In this document: piece after piece, positions 9,500-17,893 of the stretch | Position numbering within the stretch: the stretch's first letter is position 1 | Layout of the letters: each line of letters begins with the position of its first letter | NCBI RefSeq assembly: GCF_004153225.1 | Contig: NZ_SEMB01000007.1 | Coordinates: 44,190 to 108,189, forward strand | Length of the DNA: 64,000 nucleotides | Direction of reading: 5' to 3' | Source: Sporolactobacillus sp. THM7-7 | Lineage (GTDB): Bacteria; Bacillota; Bacilli; Bacillales; Sporolactobacillaceae | Notes under the pieces: generated by a model | Told to the model about the DNA's origin: nothing | The model's database searches: none | The model's input: only the letters and a program-made list of their open reading frames with translations | Program-made: the position numbers and the translations under genes

Positions 9500-9778
9500 T
9501 TATCGAATGTAATTATTCAACGCTTTATTTAAATCATCAAGTACTTTTTTCTCGTTTCCGTGGCGTACGGCATCGACGACACAGCTGCCCAGGTGATCTT
9601 TAAGCAGCAATTTGGCCGTTCCGTCAAGCGCTTTCTGCACCGCCGCCATTTGCAGCAGGATCTCCGGACAGTCGCGCCCGCCCGCCGCCATGTCTTTGAC
9701 CGCCCGGACATGTCCCTCAATTCGAGCCAATCGGTTTGTGATCTCTTTTCGATAGCGATGTTCTGGATGATCCGGCAT
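9500..9778 (-). CDS. CsoR/RcnR-family metal-sensing repressor
   Basis: A 92-residue all-helical DUF156 protein: NRLARIEGHVRAVKDM (15-30), RDCPEILLQMAAVQKAL (35-51), and DHLGSCV (61-67). The metal-site residues are Cys37, His62 and Cys66. This is the C-H-C set of CsoR and the nickel sensor InrS, not the H-C-H-H set of RcnR. His4 and His7 in the N-terminal tail could add ligands. A GGAGG site lies 7 nt before the ATG. It sits 53 nt downstream of a His-rich cation efflux gene on the same strand, an arrangement like dmeF-dmeR. Most likely it represses that pump through the palindrome at 10897. The metal (Ni/Co, Zn or Cu) is unresolved. Confidence 0.88.
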   Translation of the reverse strand: MPDHPEHRYRKEITNRLARIEGHVRAVKDMAAGGRDCPEILLQMAAVQKALDGTAKLLLKDHLGSCVVDAVRHGNEKKVLDDLNKALNNYIR

Positions 9779-9831
9779 GGCACTTACCTCCTCATCATTT
9801 TAGGCAAAACGGCTCAGGTACGTCGGGCATA

Positions 9832-10854
9832 TTAATGAGCGCCATGAAGATGCGCATGCATATGATGATGATGTGATTCCAATTGATGCTCATGCTCCTC
9901 GGTATGCGGCTCGTGATACACTGAACCTTGCTCCTCCATTGGATCAGTATGGACCTGTACGGCCGTTACATGATCGACTTCGTGGTGGAGGCGATGAATC
10001 ACCGCTTTGACTACATCGTGGCCTTCTTTGACCGTTAAATGCGAATTCAGTGTCACACTCATTTCCGCCGTGATATGATGCCCTAACCAGCGCGCTTTCA
10101 CATCGCTAACATGATATACCCCTTCAATTTGCGCAGCGACATGCTTCATCTGATCGACGACTTCCGGATCAATCCCGTCAAGAAGACGTGTAAAAATGGT
10201 TTTGGCCGAGTCTTTCACAATAAATAAAATCATGACTGTGATTACGAGCCCGATGATCGGATCAAGGACAGGAAAACCGACCCACGCACCAAGTACGCCA
10301 ACCAAAACCGCTAAAGAGGTCCAGCCGTCAATTCGGGCATGATGACCGTCTGCGACAAGGGCTGCACTCCCCATCTTCTTCCCCATCCGGATGCGGTAAA
10401 CGGCCACCGCCTCGTTCCCTATAAAACCGATCACGGCGGCAATAGCCGTTACCCCAAGATGCGTCATTTCCGATCCGACAATCAGCCTTCGAACGGACTC
10501 ATAGCCGGCAATCACGGCGCTGAACAAGATGACCAGCACGATAATTAGACCGGCCAGATCTTCGCTTCGGCTGTATCCGTATGTAAAGCGTTTCGTTGGC
10601 GGTCGCCGGCTGAGCATAAAAGCGATCCAGAGCGGAATCGAAGTCAGCGAATCCCCGAAATTATGGATTGTGTCCGCCAATAGCGCCGTACTTCCCGTGA
10701 ACGCGGCCACAACCGCCTGAAAAACGGCTGTCATCATTAATCCGATAAGCGAAAGAAGCAGCACCCTGGTCGCTTCTTTATTTTCAATAATATGGCTGTC
10801 TACACTTCCGTGCGTATGTGTATGACCATGATCGTGATGATGCAACAGTCCCAT
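9832..10854 (-). CDS. His-rich cation diffusion facilitator efflux pump
   Basis: Proton-driven export of a divalent metal across the membrane. The 340-residue protein has six hydrophobic helices. Metal-site motifs are DTIHNFGDS (TM2, His and Asp) and DGHHARIDG (TM5), the HxxxD/HxxxD pattern of Zn/Co/Ni exporters. His-rich tails occur at both ends (HHHDHGHTHTHG near residue 5; HHHHMHAHLHGAH at the end). ATG 10854 was chosen for the GAGGAGA site 8 nt upstream; a frame six codons longer has none. It pairs with the CsoR-like repressor downstream, and a 33-bp G-tract palindrome lies 43-75 nt upstream. By analogy with DmeF a Ni/Co role is possible. Confidence 0.88.
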   Translation of the reverse strand: MGLLHHHDHGHTHTHGSVDSHIIENKEATRVLLLSLIGLMMTAVFQAVVAAFTGSTALLADTIHNFGDSLTSIPLWIAFMLSRRPPTKRFTYGYSRSEDLAGLIIVLVILFSAVIAGYESVRRLIVGSEMTHLGVTAIAAVIGFIGNEAVAVYRIRMGKKMGSAALVADGHHARIDGWTSLAVLVGVLGAWVGFPVLDPIIGLVITVMILFIVKDSAKTIFTRLLDGIDPEVVDQMKHVAAQIEGVYHVSDVKARWLGHHITAEMSVTLNSHLTVKEGHDVVKAVIHRLHHEVDHVTAVQVHTDPMEEQGSVYHEPHTEEHEHQLESHHHHMHAHLHGAH

Positions 10855-10896
10855 TGTCGTATCTCCTCTCAAAAACCAGTTGTCTCATCATTCCTT

Positions 10897-10929
10897 TTGA
10901 TTATATCCCCCCAGGGGGGATATAATCAA
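10897..10929. promoter_or_regulatory. 33-bp perfect palindrome, probable CsoR-type operator
   Basis: Arms TTGATTATATCCCCCC and GGGGGGATATAATCAA are exact reverse complements around one central A. AT-rich ends enclosing a C6/G6 core are typical of CsoR/RcnR operators. It lies just upstream of the CDF gene whose downstream partner is a CsoR-family repressor, and it could also affect the divergent gene at 11103. Confidence 0.85.
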
Positions 10930-11102
10930 TCACATTGCATCATTCAGCCATGCATTCGGACTCCTGTTCCGAGAGTCAGTGTTCGCCTGGTGAAACACTC
11001 TTTCATAATTATCAATTTTATAAAAACATGAAAAAAGGTTGCTGTAGACACACACATGTTTGGCCTGTTAAGATAGATAAACTGATACTAGAAGGTGAGC
11101 GT

Positions 11103-11987
11103 ATGATTCAGGAAAAATACATGAACCTGAAAATGGGGGAACGTGGGGCGATGATCAGTATCGCCGCTTACGTCTGCTTATCCTTTCTGAAACTCTTCAT
11201 CGGTTTCGCCGCGGAATCAAAAGCACTCAGAGCCGATGGATTAAATAACACAACGGATATCGTCGCCTCACTTGCCGTATTAATCGGGCTGAGATTATCC
11301 CGCCGGCCCGCCGACAGCAACCATCCGTACGGTCATTGGAAAAGCGAAACGATAGCGTCGCTGCTTGCTTCATTTATTATGATCATTGTCGGGCTTCAGG
11401 TACTGTACGACGGTATCCGCTCAATATTTCAGGGACCAGAAAAAAGTCCGGACATGATCGCTGCGTGGACTGGACTGTTTTGCGCCGCCGTCATGTTCGG
11501 CGTCTATCGATACAATAAAAAATTGTCCGTTAAAATCAAAAGTTTATCCATGAAGGCGGCAGCGAAAGATAACCTGTCCGACGCCTGGGTCAGCATCGGT
11601 ACGGCTGTCGGTATATTCGGATCCCAGTTCGGCCTGCCGTGGCTTGATACGGTGACCGCCATTTTAGTCGGTATCCTGATTTGCAAAACCGCCTGGGCTA
11701 TCTTCCGTGAATCGTCTTATCATCTATCTGACGGATTCGACGACCAAAAAATAAAAACGTACCAAAAAACCATTCAATCGGTCAGCGGGGTTGAAACGGT
11801 AAGAAGCGTAAAAGCGAGAAATTACGGAAACAATACAGTTGTGGATCTCGTGATTACGGTGGATGCCCATTCGGATCTGAAAGGGGCCCACGATATCTCA
11901 ACACGCGTTGAAGAAGCATTGATCCAGAAATACGGGATTTACGATGTTAATGTCCATGTCGAACCCAACCAGCAAAAGGTGCAATAG
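11103..11987 (+). CDS. cation diffusion facilitator, YeaB/MneS-like
   Basis: A second, different CDF exporter, 294 residues, resembling B. subtilis YeaB (MneS) and YdfM (MneP), which export manganese. TM2 holds ADGLNNTTDIVAS and TM5 holds KDNLSDAWVS, so the metal site uses Asn/Asp residues rather than the His/Asp of the neighbour. There are no His-rich tails. The C-terminal cytosolic domain (~205-290) contains VETVRSVKARNYG. The ATG at 11103 follows AAGGTGAG; the frame is open further upstream but without a site. It is divergent from the His-rich CDF, whose palindromic operator lies about 175 nt upstream. Manganese is inferred from family resemblance only. Confidence 0.82.
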   Translation: MIQEKYMNLKMGERGAMISIAAYVCLSFLKLFIGFAAESKALRADGLNNTTDIVASLAVLIGLRLSRRPADSNHPYGHWKSETIASLLASFIMIIVGLQVLYDGIRSIFQGPEKSPDMIAAWTGLFCAAVMFGVYRYNKKLSVKIKSLSMKAAAKDNLSDAWVSIGTAVGIFGSQFGLPWLDTVTAILVGILICKTAWAIFRESSYHLSDGFDDQKIKTYQKTIQSVSGVETVRSVKARNYGNNTVVDLVITVDAHSDLKGAHDISTRVEEALIQKYGIYDVNVHVEPNQQKVQ

Positions 11988-12065
11988 AGCAAGTTTACGG
12001 AAGTGATTGTCAATGAATGCATTCCTGATCCTTTGCAAAAAATATAAATTGGGAGGTGTTAAATA

Positions 12066-12224
12066 ATGGCAAAAGACGTCAAGTGTGAAGTGGATAGCTG
12101 CAAGTATTGGGGAAACGGAAATCTGTGCCAAGCTTCATCGATTTATGTCGTGAATCAACGAAGCGGAAACCATGCATCGACTTCGAGCGAAACAGACTGT
12201 AAAACTTTTGACCCGAAAATTTAA
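12066..12224 (+). CDS. DUF1540 small cysteine protein
   Basis: A 52-residue peptide beginning MAKDVKCEVDSCKYWGNGN and ending in a Cys-Lys-Thr-Phe-Asp-Pro motif. It has the DUF1540 spacing C-x4-C-x2-W, then two more Cys, suggesting a small metal-binding fold of unknown role common in Firmicutes. A strong GGGAGGTG site lies 8-15 nt before the ATG, and a good terminator follows 21 nt after the stop. It starts 79 nt after the CDF gene and could be cotranscribed with it. Confidence 0.85.
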   Translation: MAKDVKCEVDSCKYWGNGNLCQASSIYVVNQRSGNHASTSSETDCKTFDPKI

Positions 12225-12244
12225 CGCATCCTGCCAAAACAAAA

Positions 12245-12282
12245 GTCGGAGTGAAAAGCTGATTCAGTTTTCACTCCGGCTT
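12245..12282 (+). terminator. rho-independent terminator
   Basis: GTCGGAGTGAAAA gctgattc TTTTCACTCCGGC stem followed by TTATTTATAT, just after the DUF1540 gene. Confidence 0.85.
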
Positions 12283-12374
12283 ATTTATATGGAGAAAAAT
12301 ATATTTTTTAGTGAAAATGAAGGCTTTTTGCCCGGTTACCTTCCCCAAATCGGTCATTTGTTGATTCTTTTACA

Positions 12375-12458
12375 GTAACTGATGATTTCCCGCAGGTTAC
12401 TGATGATTTCCCGCAAGTAACTGATGATTTCCCGTAGGTTACTGATGATTTCCCGCAC
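12375..12458 (+). repeat. 21-bp tandem array, family B
   Basis: Four near-identical 21-bp units, GTWACTGATGATTTCCCGYA plus one base, at 12375, 12396, 12417 and 12438. The array lies between the convergent DUF1540 and MMPL genes. The period is in frame for seven residues, but there is no start site and no coding look. The core ACTGATGATTTCCCG resembles the reverse complement of family A (ACTGATATTTCGG) with inserted bases. Confidence 0.9.
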
Positions 12459-12501
12459 ATCATGGAGGCCACATCATACAGGATGTTTTTATCGCTTGCT
12501 T

Positions 12502-15500
12502 TTATTTCGCTTGGGTGTTTGCCGGTACGGAAGCCGTACGGTCGGATTTTCTCGAGATGAACGGCCACCAGTTCGCTTTTCCAAACATCTTGACCATAAC
12601 GGGAACAAAGAGCGGGAGGATGATAACCGAATACATCACAAGCCCGATAATCACGATGGTGGCAATTTGTATGAGTGAAAGCATGCCTGATGGAAGCATC
12701 GCTGCAAAAGTGCCCCCTAAAATGATGACCGCCGAGAAAATAACGCCGCCCATATGACGAAGCGTCAGGAGCATTCGTTCTCTGATTCCTGATCGATCAT
12801 ATTCATTAAATCGCGTCATGACAAATATGGAGTAATCGATTCCTAGTGCCATAAGAACGATAAATCCGAAAAACGGTGTTGTCCATGTCAGTCCCGAATA
12901 ATGAAAAATTTTCGTAAAGATGAGCTCGCCGAAGCCGAGCGATGCAAAATACGTCAAAACCAGCGAGGCCATCAGGTAAATCGGCATTGTCAGAGATCTT
13001 AAGACGACGACAAGCGCAATCAAAACGCCGATCAGCACGAAAGAAACCGCTCGATTGTAGTCTGAGTCGGCGAGGTTTTGAATGTCGCTATTGGAACTGG
13101 CGACGCCGCCGATGCCAATATGGGCATTTTCAAGTTTTGTTCCTTTAATACTAGACGCGAGCTGCGTTTTCATTTCGTCAAAATGATCGAAGCTTTCATT
13201 CGAATAAGGATTGTCTTTCGAAATGACACTGATGCTGGCCACTTTGCCGTCTTCGCTCATATATTGATCCAGCGACTGTTTAAAATCCGCGTTATCGAAA
13301 ATATCTTGCGGGACGTAGATGCCGGAATTGTCATAGGAAACGTTCGTCCAGTTGTTGATAAAATCGTTAGCTGAATGAATCCCGTTCTGGATCTTTCCTG
13401 CACCGTCCGATCCCTTCGCCAGCCCGTCTGAAAGCTGGCTCATCTGATCGTTCATCTGACCGAAGCCGCTCTTGATTTGTACCTGCCCCGAAGCGATCCG
13501 GTTTAACGCGCCGGAGACTTGCGGTAGGTTCGCAATGACCTGATCCTGACCATTTGCCGCCTGATTCAGTCCATCTTCCAGCTGGCTCAGGCCCTCATCA
13601 ATTTGCGTTAAGCCGTTCTGAAATTCGCCAATGCCGTTCGTGATCTTCTCGGACTGTTGATTGAGCGTGTTCATGGCGTCCGCCAGCTGACGAATCCCCT
13701 GATTCAGCGTTTTTAACTGTGCCTCGATACTTTGCCTCTGTTTATTCACCTCAGCCTGGATGCTGTTCTCCATCTCCTGCATCGTTTGCGGAAGCTGGTT
13801 CAGATCCGAAACCAATTGGGCAAAATGAGGATCACTCATCGCCTCAGGATGGGCCTGAACATAGGCTTTCATATTTTCCTGAATCCGGCCGAGCAGCGCC
13901 TGCAATTCTGTTGTATCAATCGCGGGTTGGCCGCCTGCCGATGAAAACCGGCTGAGCTGATCGGACATCTTTTGCAGATTCACGGTTACGTTCCGATAAC
14001 CTTCTTGCAATGACTCCTGCCCGGATTTCAGGTCGTTTAACTGGCTTTTCGCGCTCTGAATATTTTTTCTGATCTCATTTGTACCTTGCGATCCGGATTT
14101 GATTCCATCAGAAATGCGCGTCAGCGCCTGACCGATATCGTTGACGCCTGCCTCGGTTTGCTTTGTTCCCGTCTGCAGTTTATCGACATTGGACATAGCC
14201 GCATCTAGTTCAGGACGGGAGGAAGCGATTTTATCGCTCGTATCCTTCAGATTGCTCTTGATCGTCCCTAAACCGTCGGAAGCATCCGCCAGCCCTTGAT
14301 GCACACGTTCAGACTGGTTTTTCACGTAAATATCATCCAGCCGGTCGCCGAGTGGGCGGGAGACACTCAGTACCTGATCGACGTGATTATCTTTACTTAG
14401 ATCGTTCGTGATCCGTTCCATGAGGGCGACATACTCCGTCGTACGCATATTATCATCATTTTCAAAATAAATGGTCGTCGGAGAAATATTGCCGGCGCCG
14501 AAATCATTGGAAACGATATTAAATCCGATCTTGGATGGATATTTATTCGGTATTTCTTCCGGCGAGTTAAAGGAAAGCTGTCCGTTGTGGGCGATAATCG
14601 GCGGAACCGTGAACAGTCCGACGATGAGCAGGGCGACGATCGGCCTCGTGAAAGCGAGATTTCCTGTCCACCCCCAGAAGCGGCTCTTTGCGTGCTGTAT
14701 TTTTTTGTTCATCGGCCAAAACAGGTTGTTGCCGAGTGAAACGGTGAATAACGGCAGAATCGTAAAAAGGGCGATCAGCAGAAAAATGACGCCGACCCCA
14801 ACCGCTACGGCGCTCCGATACAGGGAAAACTGGACGAAAGCGAGAGAGAGAAACGCGATAAAAACCGGGATTCCGCTGTAAAGCACGGTCTTCCCTGCCG
14901 TCTGATACGTTTTTAACGTCGCCTGCAGCTTATCTTTTCCATTAGCCAATTCTTCTTTAAATCGGCTGAGCAGAAGAATGCAGTAATCCGTTCCGATACC
15001 GAACATGACGGCAACCATGAAGATTTGCGTAAAATTGGACACCGGAAAGTTAAAATATTTAACCAAAAAGGCGACAACCGTTTGTGCCACCACATAACTG
15101 ATCCCTACCGTTATTAATGGAACAAACGGGGCAATCACCGAACGAAAGACGAGGAATAAAACAACAAGAATAAAGATAACAGTAATGCCTTCTGTCTTTT
15201 TCAGCCCTTCTTCCGCCGTCGTGCTTAGATCATCTTCAATCAAATCGTCACCGGTTAAATAAGTCCGCACGCCATCGGTTTTCATTTCATCGTCAATCGC
15301 CGTCCGCAGCTCCCGTGTCGTCAGACCGGTACCATTTTCGATTTGAAACATGGCGATCAGCGTCTTTTTATTGTCCGAGACGAGCTGGTTTTCCAAGTCC
15401 TTATTGTCAAAACTATCGGTAACATTCGAAATGTGGAGCCTTTCTTTATGATCCTCTATTCTGTCTAATGTGTTTTCTATTGCTTCCAGCTCATCCTTTG

Positions 15501-15729
15501 TTAAAGCCTGATTCGAGTGAAATACGGCCATATAAGTACTGCCGGCATGTTCCCCGTCCAGCCTTTTCTGCAGATCCTCCGCCACACTGGATGAATCATT
15601 CTTCGGTAGAGCAAAGCCTCCCTTGTCGCGGACAAGCTGGTTCATATCCGGGGCCGTGATGACGAGGGCGGCAAGCGCCACCGCCCATATAACTAATAAT
15701 ATCCATCTTAATGATACTATTTTTTTCAT
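12502..15729 (-). CDS. MMPL/RND-family membrane transporter, YdgH-like
   Basis: A 1075-residue exporter-like protein with two MMPL halves. Each has a loop then a helix bundle containing the family motifs GTDYCILLLSRFKEEL (~245-260) and GIDYSIFVMTRFNEY (~960-975). Between them (about 440-780) lies a long extracytoplasmic segment of Gln/Ser/Asn-rich heptads, likely coiled coil, of the type seen in YhgE/Pip-like proteins. The first helix starts at residue 8. It overlaps the MarR gene by four bases (ATGA), so the two are translationally coupled, matching the B. subtilis ydgG-ydgH pair. Substrates of this group are lipids, toxic amphiphiles or drugs; none can be assigned here. Confidence 0.88.
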   Translation of the reverse strand: MKKIVSLRWILLVIWAVALAALVITAPDMNQLVRDKGGFALPKNDSSSVAEDLQKRLDGEHAGSTYMAVFHSNQALTKDELEAIENTLDRIEDHKERLHISNVTDSFDNKDLENQLVSDNKKTLIAMFQIENGTGLTTRELRTAIDDEMKTDGVRTYLTGDDLIEDDLSTTAEEGLKKTEGITVIFILVVLFLVFRSVIAPFVPLITVGISYVVAQTVVAFLVKYFNFPVSNFTQIFMVAVMFGIGTDYCILLLSRFKEELANGKDKLQATLKTYQTAGKTVLYSGIPVFIAFLSLAFVQFSLYRSAVAVGVGVIFLLIALFTILPLFTVSLGNNLFWPMNKKIQHAKSRFWGWTGNLAFTRPIVALLIVGLFTVPPIIAHNGQLSFNSPEEIPNKYPSKIGFNIVSNDFGAGNISPTTIYFENDDNMRTTEYVALMERITNDLSKDNHVDQVLSVSRPLGDRLDDIYVKNQSERVHQGLADASDGLGTIKSNLKDTSDKIASSRPELDAAMSNVDKLQTGTKQTEAGVNDIGQALTRISDGIKSGSQGTNEIRKNIQSAKSQLNDLKSGQESLQEGYRNVTVNLQKMSDQLSRFSSAGGQPAIDTTELQALLGRIQENMKAYVQAHPEAMSDPHFAQLVSDLNQLPQTMQEMENSIQAEVNKQRQSIEAQLKTLNQGIRQLADAMNTLNQQSEKITNGIGEFQNGLTQIDEGLSQLEDGLNQAANGQDQVIANLPQVSGALNRIASGQVQIKSGFGQMNDQMSQLSDGLAKGSDGAGKIQNGIHSANDFINNWTNVSYDNSGIYVPQDIFDNADFKQSLDQYMSEDGKVASISVISKDNPYSNESFDHFDEMKTQLASSIKGTKLENAHIGIGGVASSNSDIQNLADSDYNRAVSFVLIGVLIALVVVLRSLTMPIYLMASLVLTYFASLGFGELIFTKIFHYSGLTWTTPFFGFIVLMALGIDYSIFVMTRFNEYDRSGIRERMLLTLRHMGGVIFSAVIILGGTFAAMLPSGMLSLIQIATIVIIGLVMYSVIILPLFVPVMVKMFGKANWWPFISRKSDRTASVPANTQAK

Positions 15730-16175
15730 GATTCCATCCTCAATTTCGCGATGATTTTATTGATTTTTTTATAAATTCGGATAAACTCTTTGCTGTCTTT
15801 TTCACCGAGTAGCTGAATCCAATGTCCGACTAATTGTTGGATTTTTTCATGTCCCTCTCTGAAGATTTTTCTTCCCTCATCCGTGTTGTGCAGGCCGAAA
15901 CTTCGATTATCGATCGGCTTTTTTTCGATCAGCCCGCGATCCAGAAGGCGATGAATCCGAATGCTGAGCCCGCTTTTATTCACATTCAGTCGAGAAGCCA
16001 TTTGAACCGGACTGATTCCCGGCCTCGTCTCAAGAATGCGTAAAATACAAAGTTGTTCAAACGTAATCTTGTGCTTCCTGACAATCTCTTCTACCGCCTC
16101 TTGAATTTTATTGGTTGTGTAAATGGACAGTTCCTCATACTCATTAATCAGCTCATTAATCGTTTGTTTCTCCAT
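15726..16175 (-). CDS. MarR-family transcriptional regulator, YdgG-like
   Basis: A 149-residue winged-helix repressor: recognition region ISPVQMASRLNVNKSGLSIRIHRLLDRGLIEKK lies at ~60-92 (given here only as the helix-turn-helix and wing), flanked by dimer helices. The ATG at 16175 follows GAAGGGGAGC; the frame is open 83 codons further upstream but without a site and over another gene's terminator. It overlaps the MMPL gene by four bases. Two overlapping inverted repeats sit 28-62 nt upstream, so autoregulation of the marR-MMPL operon with release by an amphiphilic ligand is likely. Confidence 0.9.
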   Translation of the reverse strand: MEKQTINELINEYEELSIYTTNKIQEAVEEIVRKHKITFEQLCILRILETRPGISPVQMASRLNVNKSGLSIRIHRLLDRGLIEKKPIDNRSFGLHNTDEGRKIFREGHEKIQQLVGHWIQLLGEKDSKEFIRIYKKINKIIAKLRMES

Positions 16176-16202
16176 GGCAGCTCCCCTTCTCAACGATTGA
16201 AA

Positions 16203-16237
16203 ACAGTTAATTGTATTAACTGTTAACCATATTAACA
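16203..16237. promoter_or_regulatory. tandem palindromes, probable MarR operator
   Basis: ACAGTTAAT-tgt-ATTAACTGT (16203-16223) is a perfect 9-bp inverted repeat. It overlaps TGTTAA-ccata-TTAACA (16221-16237), a second perfect repeat sharing the TTAAC half-site. Position and symmetry fit two adjacent repressor dimers. Confidence 0.8.
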
Positions 16238-16314
16238 GCAAACGGTTCACACTGTCAACGATCAAATCATTTTCTTTTTCTTGATTACTTGATGAAATAA
16301 AATTCAATAATTTA

Positions 16315-16351
16315 AAAACCGGCATGATCCTCGCTTGGATCATACCGGCTT
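16315..16351 (-). terminator. terminator downstream of racE
   Basis: Minus strand GCCGGTATGATCC aagcga GGATCATGCCGG then TTTTTAAATT. It ends the glutamate racemase transcript before the marR operator. Confidence 0.88.
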
Positions 16352-16401
16352 CGTGCAGAATATAATTTGTGTTCATTCCTGATAAACAGCCGTCCGGACA
16401 G

Positions 16402-17196
16402 TCAGGCCAATGTCTGAAGCTCATCCAATCTGTTCAGAAGATTGCGGTAGCGCCTCAGTGTCTCTTCGCTTTCGACTTTCGTCCCAGACTGATAAAAAGA
16501 GACAGTTCCTTCCTGAGCGGTCTGATTCACGAGGTGCCGCGCTTCTAGGACGCGCTGGAGATTTCTGGCCGTCCCCGGACCCCCGTCAATGACCGCCGTA
16601 TCATGAGGAAACAGCTTTTTTATCGTATCTTTAAAGTAGGGAAAATGGGTGCATCCGAGAACAACGGTTCCGTACTCCGACGTGTCGAACGAATCGAGCT
16701 GCTCGCTTAAATAACGGGCGACTTTCTCTTCATTGAATTCGAAATGCTCGGCAAACTGAACCAGGCCGGGGAGCGGCAGGCTGTCAACAATATCATGCTT
16801 GTCGATACGCGCCACTAAATGGTGATACTTTTCTTCTTTGAGCGTCAGTTTGGTCGCCAGAACCAAAACTTTTTTCCGTCTCTTCTCGCTTTCTATTACC
16901 GCCGGTTTTACCGCGGGTTCAATGCCGAGAATCGGGAACGGATATTTCTGACGCAAGTCTTCAACCGCAATGCTGGTAGCCGTATTGCAGGCGACCACCA
17001 AAGCTTTTACGTCCTGATTGGCGATAAATTCCGCTGCATCGAACACATACTTCCTGACTTCTTCTTTTCGCTTCTCACCGTAAGGGACATGCAAGGTATC
17101 CGCATAAAATAGATAATCTTCATCGGGCAATAACCGCATTGCTTGATGGAGCACCGTTATTCCGCCGATGCCGGAGTCAAAAAAAGCTATTCTCAC
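16402..17196 (-). CDS. racE: glutamate racemase
   Basis: Makes D-glutamate for peptidoglycan (and for polyglutamate where present). It is cofactor-independent, using two cysteines as acid/base: Cys in VVACNTATS (~70) and Cys in VLGCTHFPY (~182). Both are present, with FFDSGIGGITV at the N-terminus. About 264 residues. Two GTG starts three codons apart are possible; 17196 gives better spacing from AGAGAG than 17205, so the choice is weak. It is a single gene between the wall hydrolase and marR, with its own terminator. Confidence 0.93.
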   Translation of the reverse strand: MRIAFFDSGIGGITVLHQAMRLLPDEDYLFYADTLHVPYGEKRKEEVRKYVFDAAEFIANQDVKALVVACNTATSIAVEDLRQKYPFPILGIEPAVKPAVIESEKRRKKVLVLATKLTLKEEKYHHLVARIDKHDIVDSLPLPGLVQFAEHFEFNEEKVARYLSEQLDSFDTSEYGTVVLGCTHFPYFKDTIKKLFPHDTAVIDGGPGTARNLQRVLEARHLVNQTAQEGTVSFYQSGTKVESEETLRRYRNLLNRLDELQTLA

Positions 17197-17205
17197 GATT
17201 TCCAC

Positions 17206-17420
17206 TCTCTTTAATCATTAATATTCGCATTGCTTTATTATAGCACCGATTGACCGGCTTCGGTATGGGGAAAAAACCCGGGAAAGCAGCGCTTGAGCAT
17301 CATCCGGCCGCTCGAATCTAAATCACCCTGTGAAAACGCTGCGTGTGCTGATCCTGCCATTTGTCGAATATTATCGATCATGCAGACAGAAATGAACCAT
17401 CATTTGATTTTCAGTTCAAC
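17206..17420. other. spacer upstream of racE
   Basis: Presumably contains the racE promoter. No gene, and no clear hairpin or operator, was recognised. Confidence 0.4.
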
Positions 17421-17840
17421 ATTTCAGTTGTCGGCACAAGTTATCAGTCTTCAGCTTAAGTTATCAGTCGTCAGCTTAAGTTATCAGTCGTCAGCGCGAA
17501 TTATCAGTCGTTAGGCCGAATTTATCAGTCGTCAGCTGGAATTATCAGTCGTCAGCCGAATTTATCAGTCGTTAGCCGGAATTATCAGTCGTTAGCCGGA
17601 AATATCAGTCGTCGGCACGAAATATCAGTCGTTAGCCGGAAATATCAGTCGTCAGCCGAATTTATCAGTCGTTAGCCGGAATTATCAGTCGTCAGCTCAA
17701 AATATCAGTCGTCGGCTCAAATTATCAGTCGTTAGCTCAAAATATCAGTCGTTAGCCGGAATTATCAGTCGTTAGGCCGGAATATCAGTCGTCAGCTCAA
17801 ATTATCAGTCGTCGGCTCAAATTATCAGTCGTCGGCTTTT
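17421..17840 (+). repeat. 20-bp tandem array, family A, locus 2 (largest)
   Basis: About 21 consecutive units of WTATCAGTCGTYRGCNNRAA without interruption, 420 bp. The first ten bases are nearly invariant (TATCAGTCGT); the last six vary among CTCAAA, CCGGAA, CTTAAG and CCGAAT. One unit begins ATTTCAGTTG, a decayed copy at the edge. The array lies between the terminator of the NlpC/P60 gene and the racE promoter region. Confidence 0.95.
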
Positions 17841-17847
17841 ATAATAC

Positions 17848-17873
17848 AAAAAATGCCCGGAACAAAGTCCGGG
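17848..17873 (-). terminator. terminator of the NlpC/P60-LysM gene
   Basis: Minus strand CCCGGAC ttt GTTCCGGG followed by CATTTTTT, 20 nt after the stop codon. Confidence 0.9.
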
Positions 17874-17893
17874 TGGTTATTCTGTAAAAACGA

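Noticed and set aside
12308-12568. Minus-strand frame with GKSSVT repeats across family B
   Set aside because: Seven-residue periodicity comes from the 21-bp DNA repeat; the frame overlaps the MMPL 3' end and has no start site.
16176-16424. N-terminal extension of the MarR frame
   Set aside because: It crosses the operator palindromes and the racE terminator; the ATG at 16175 has a proper ribosome site and the family length.
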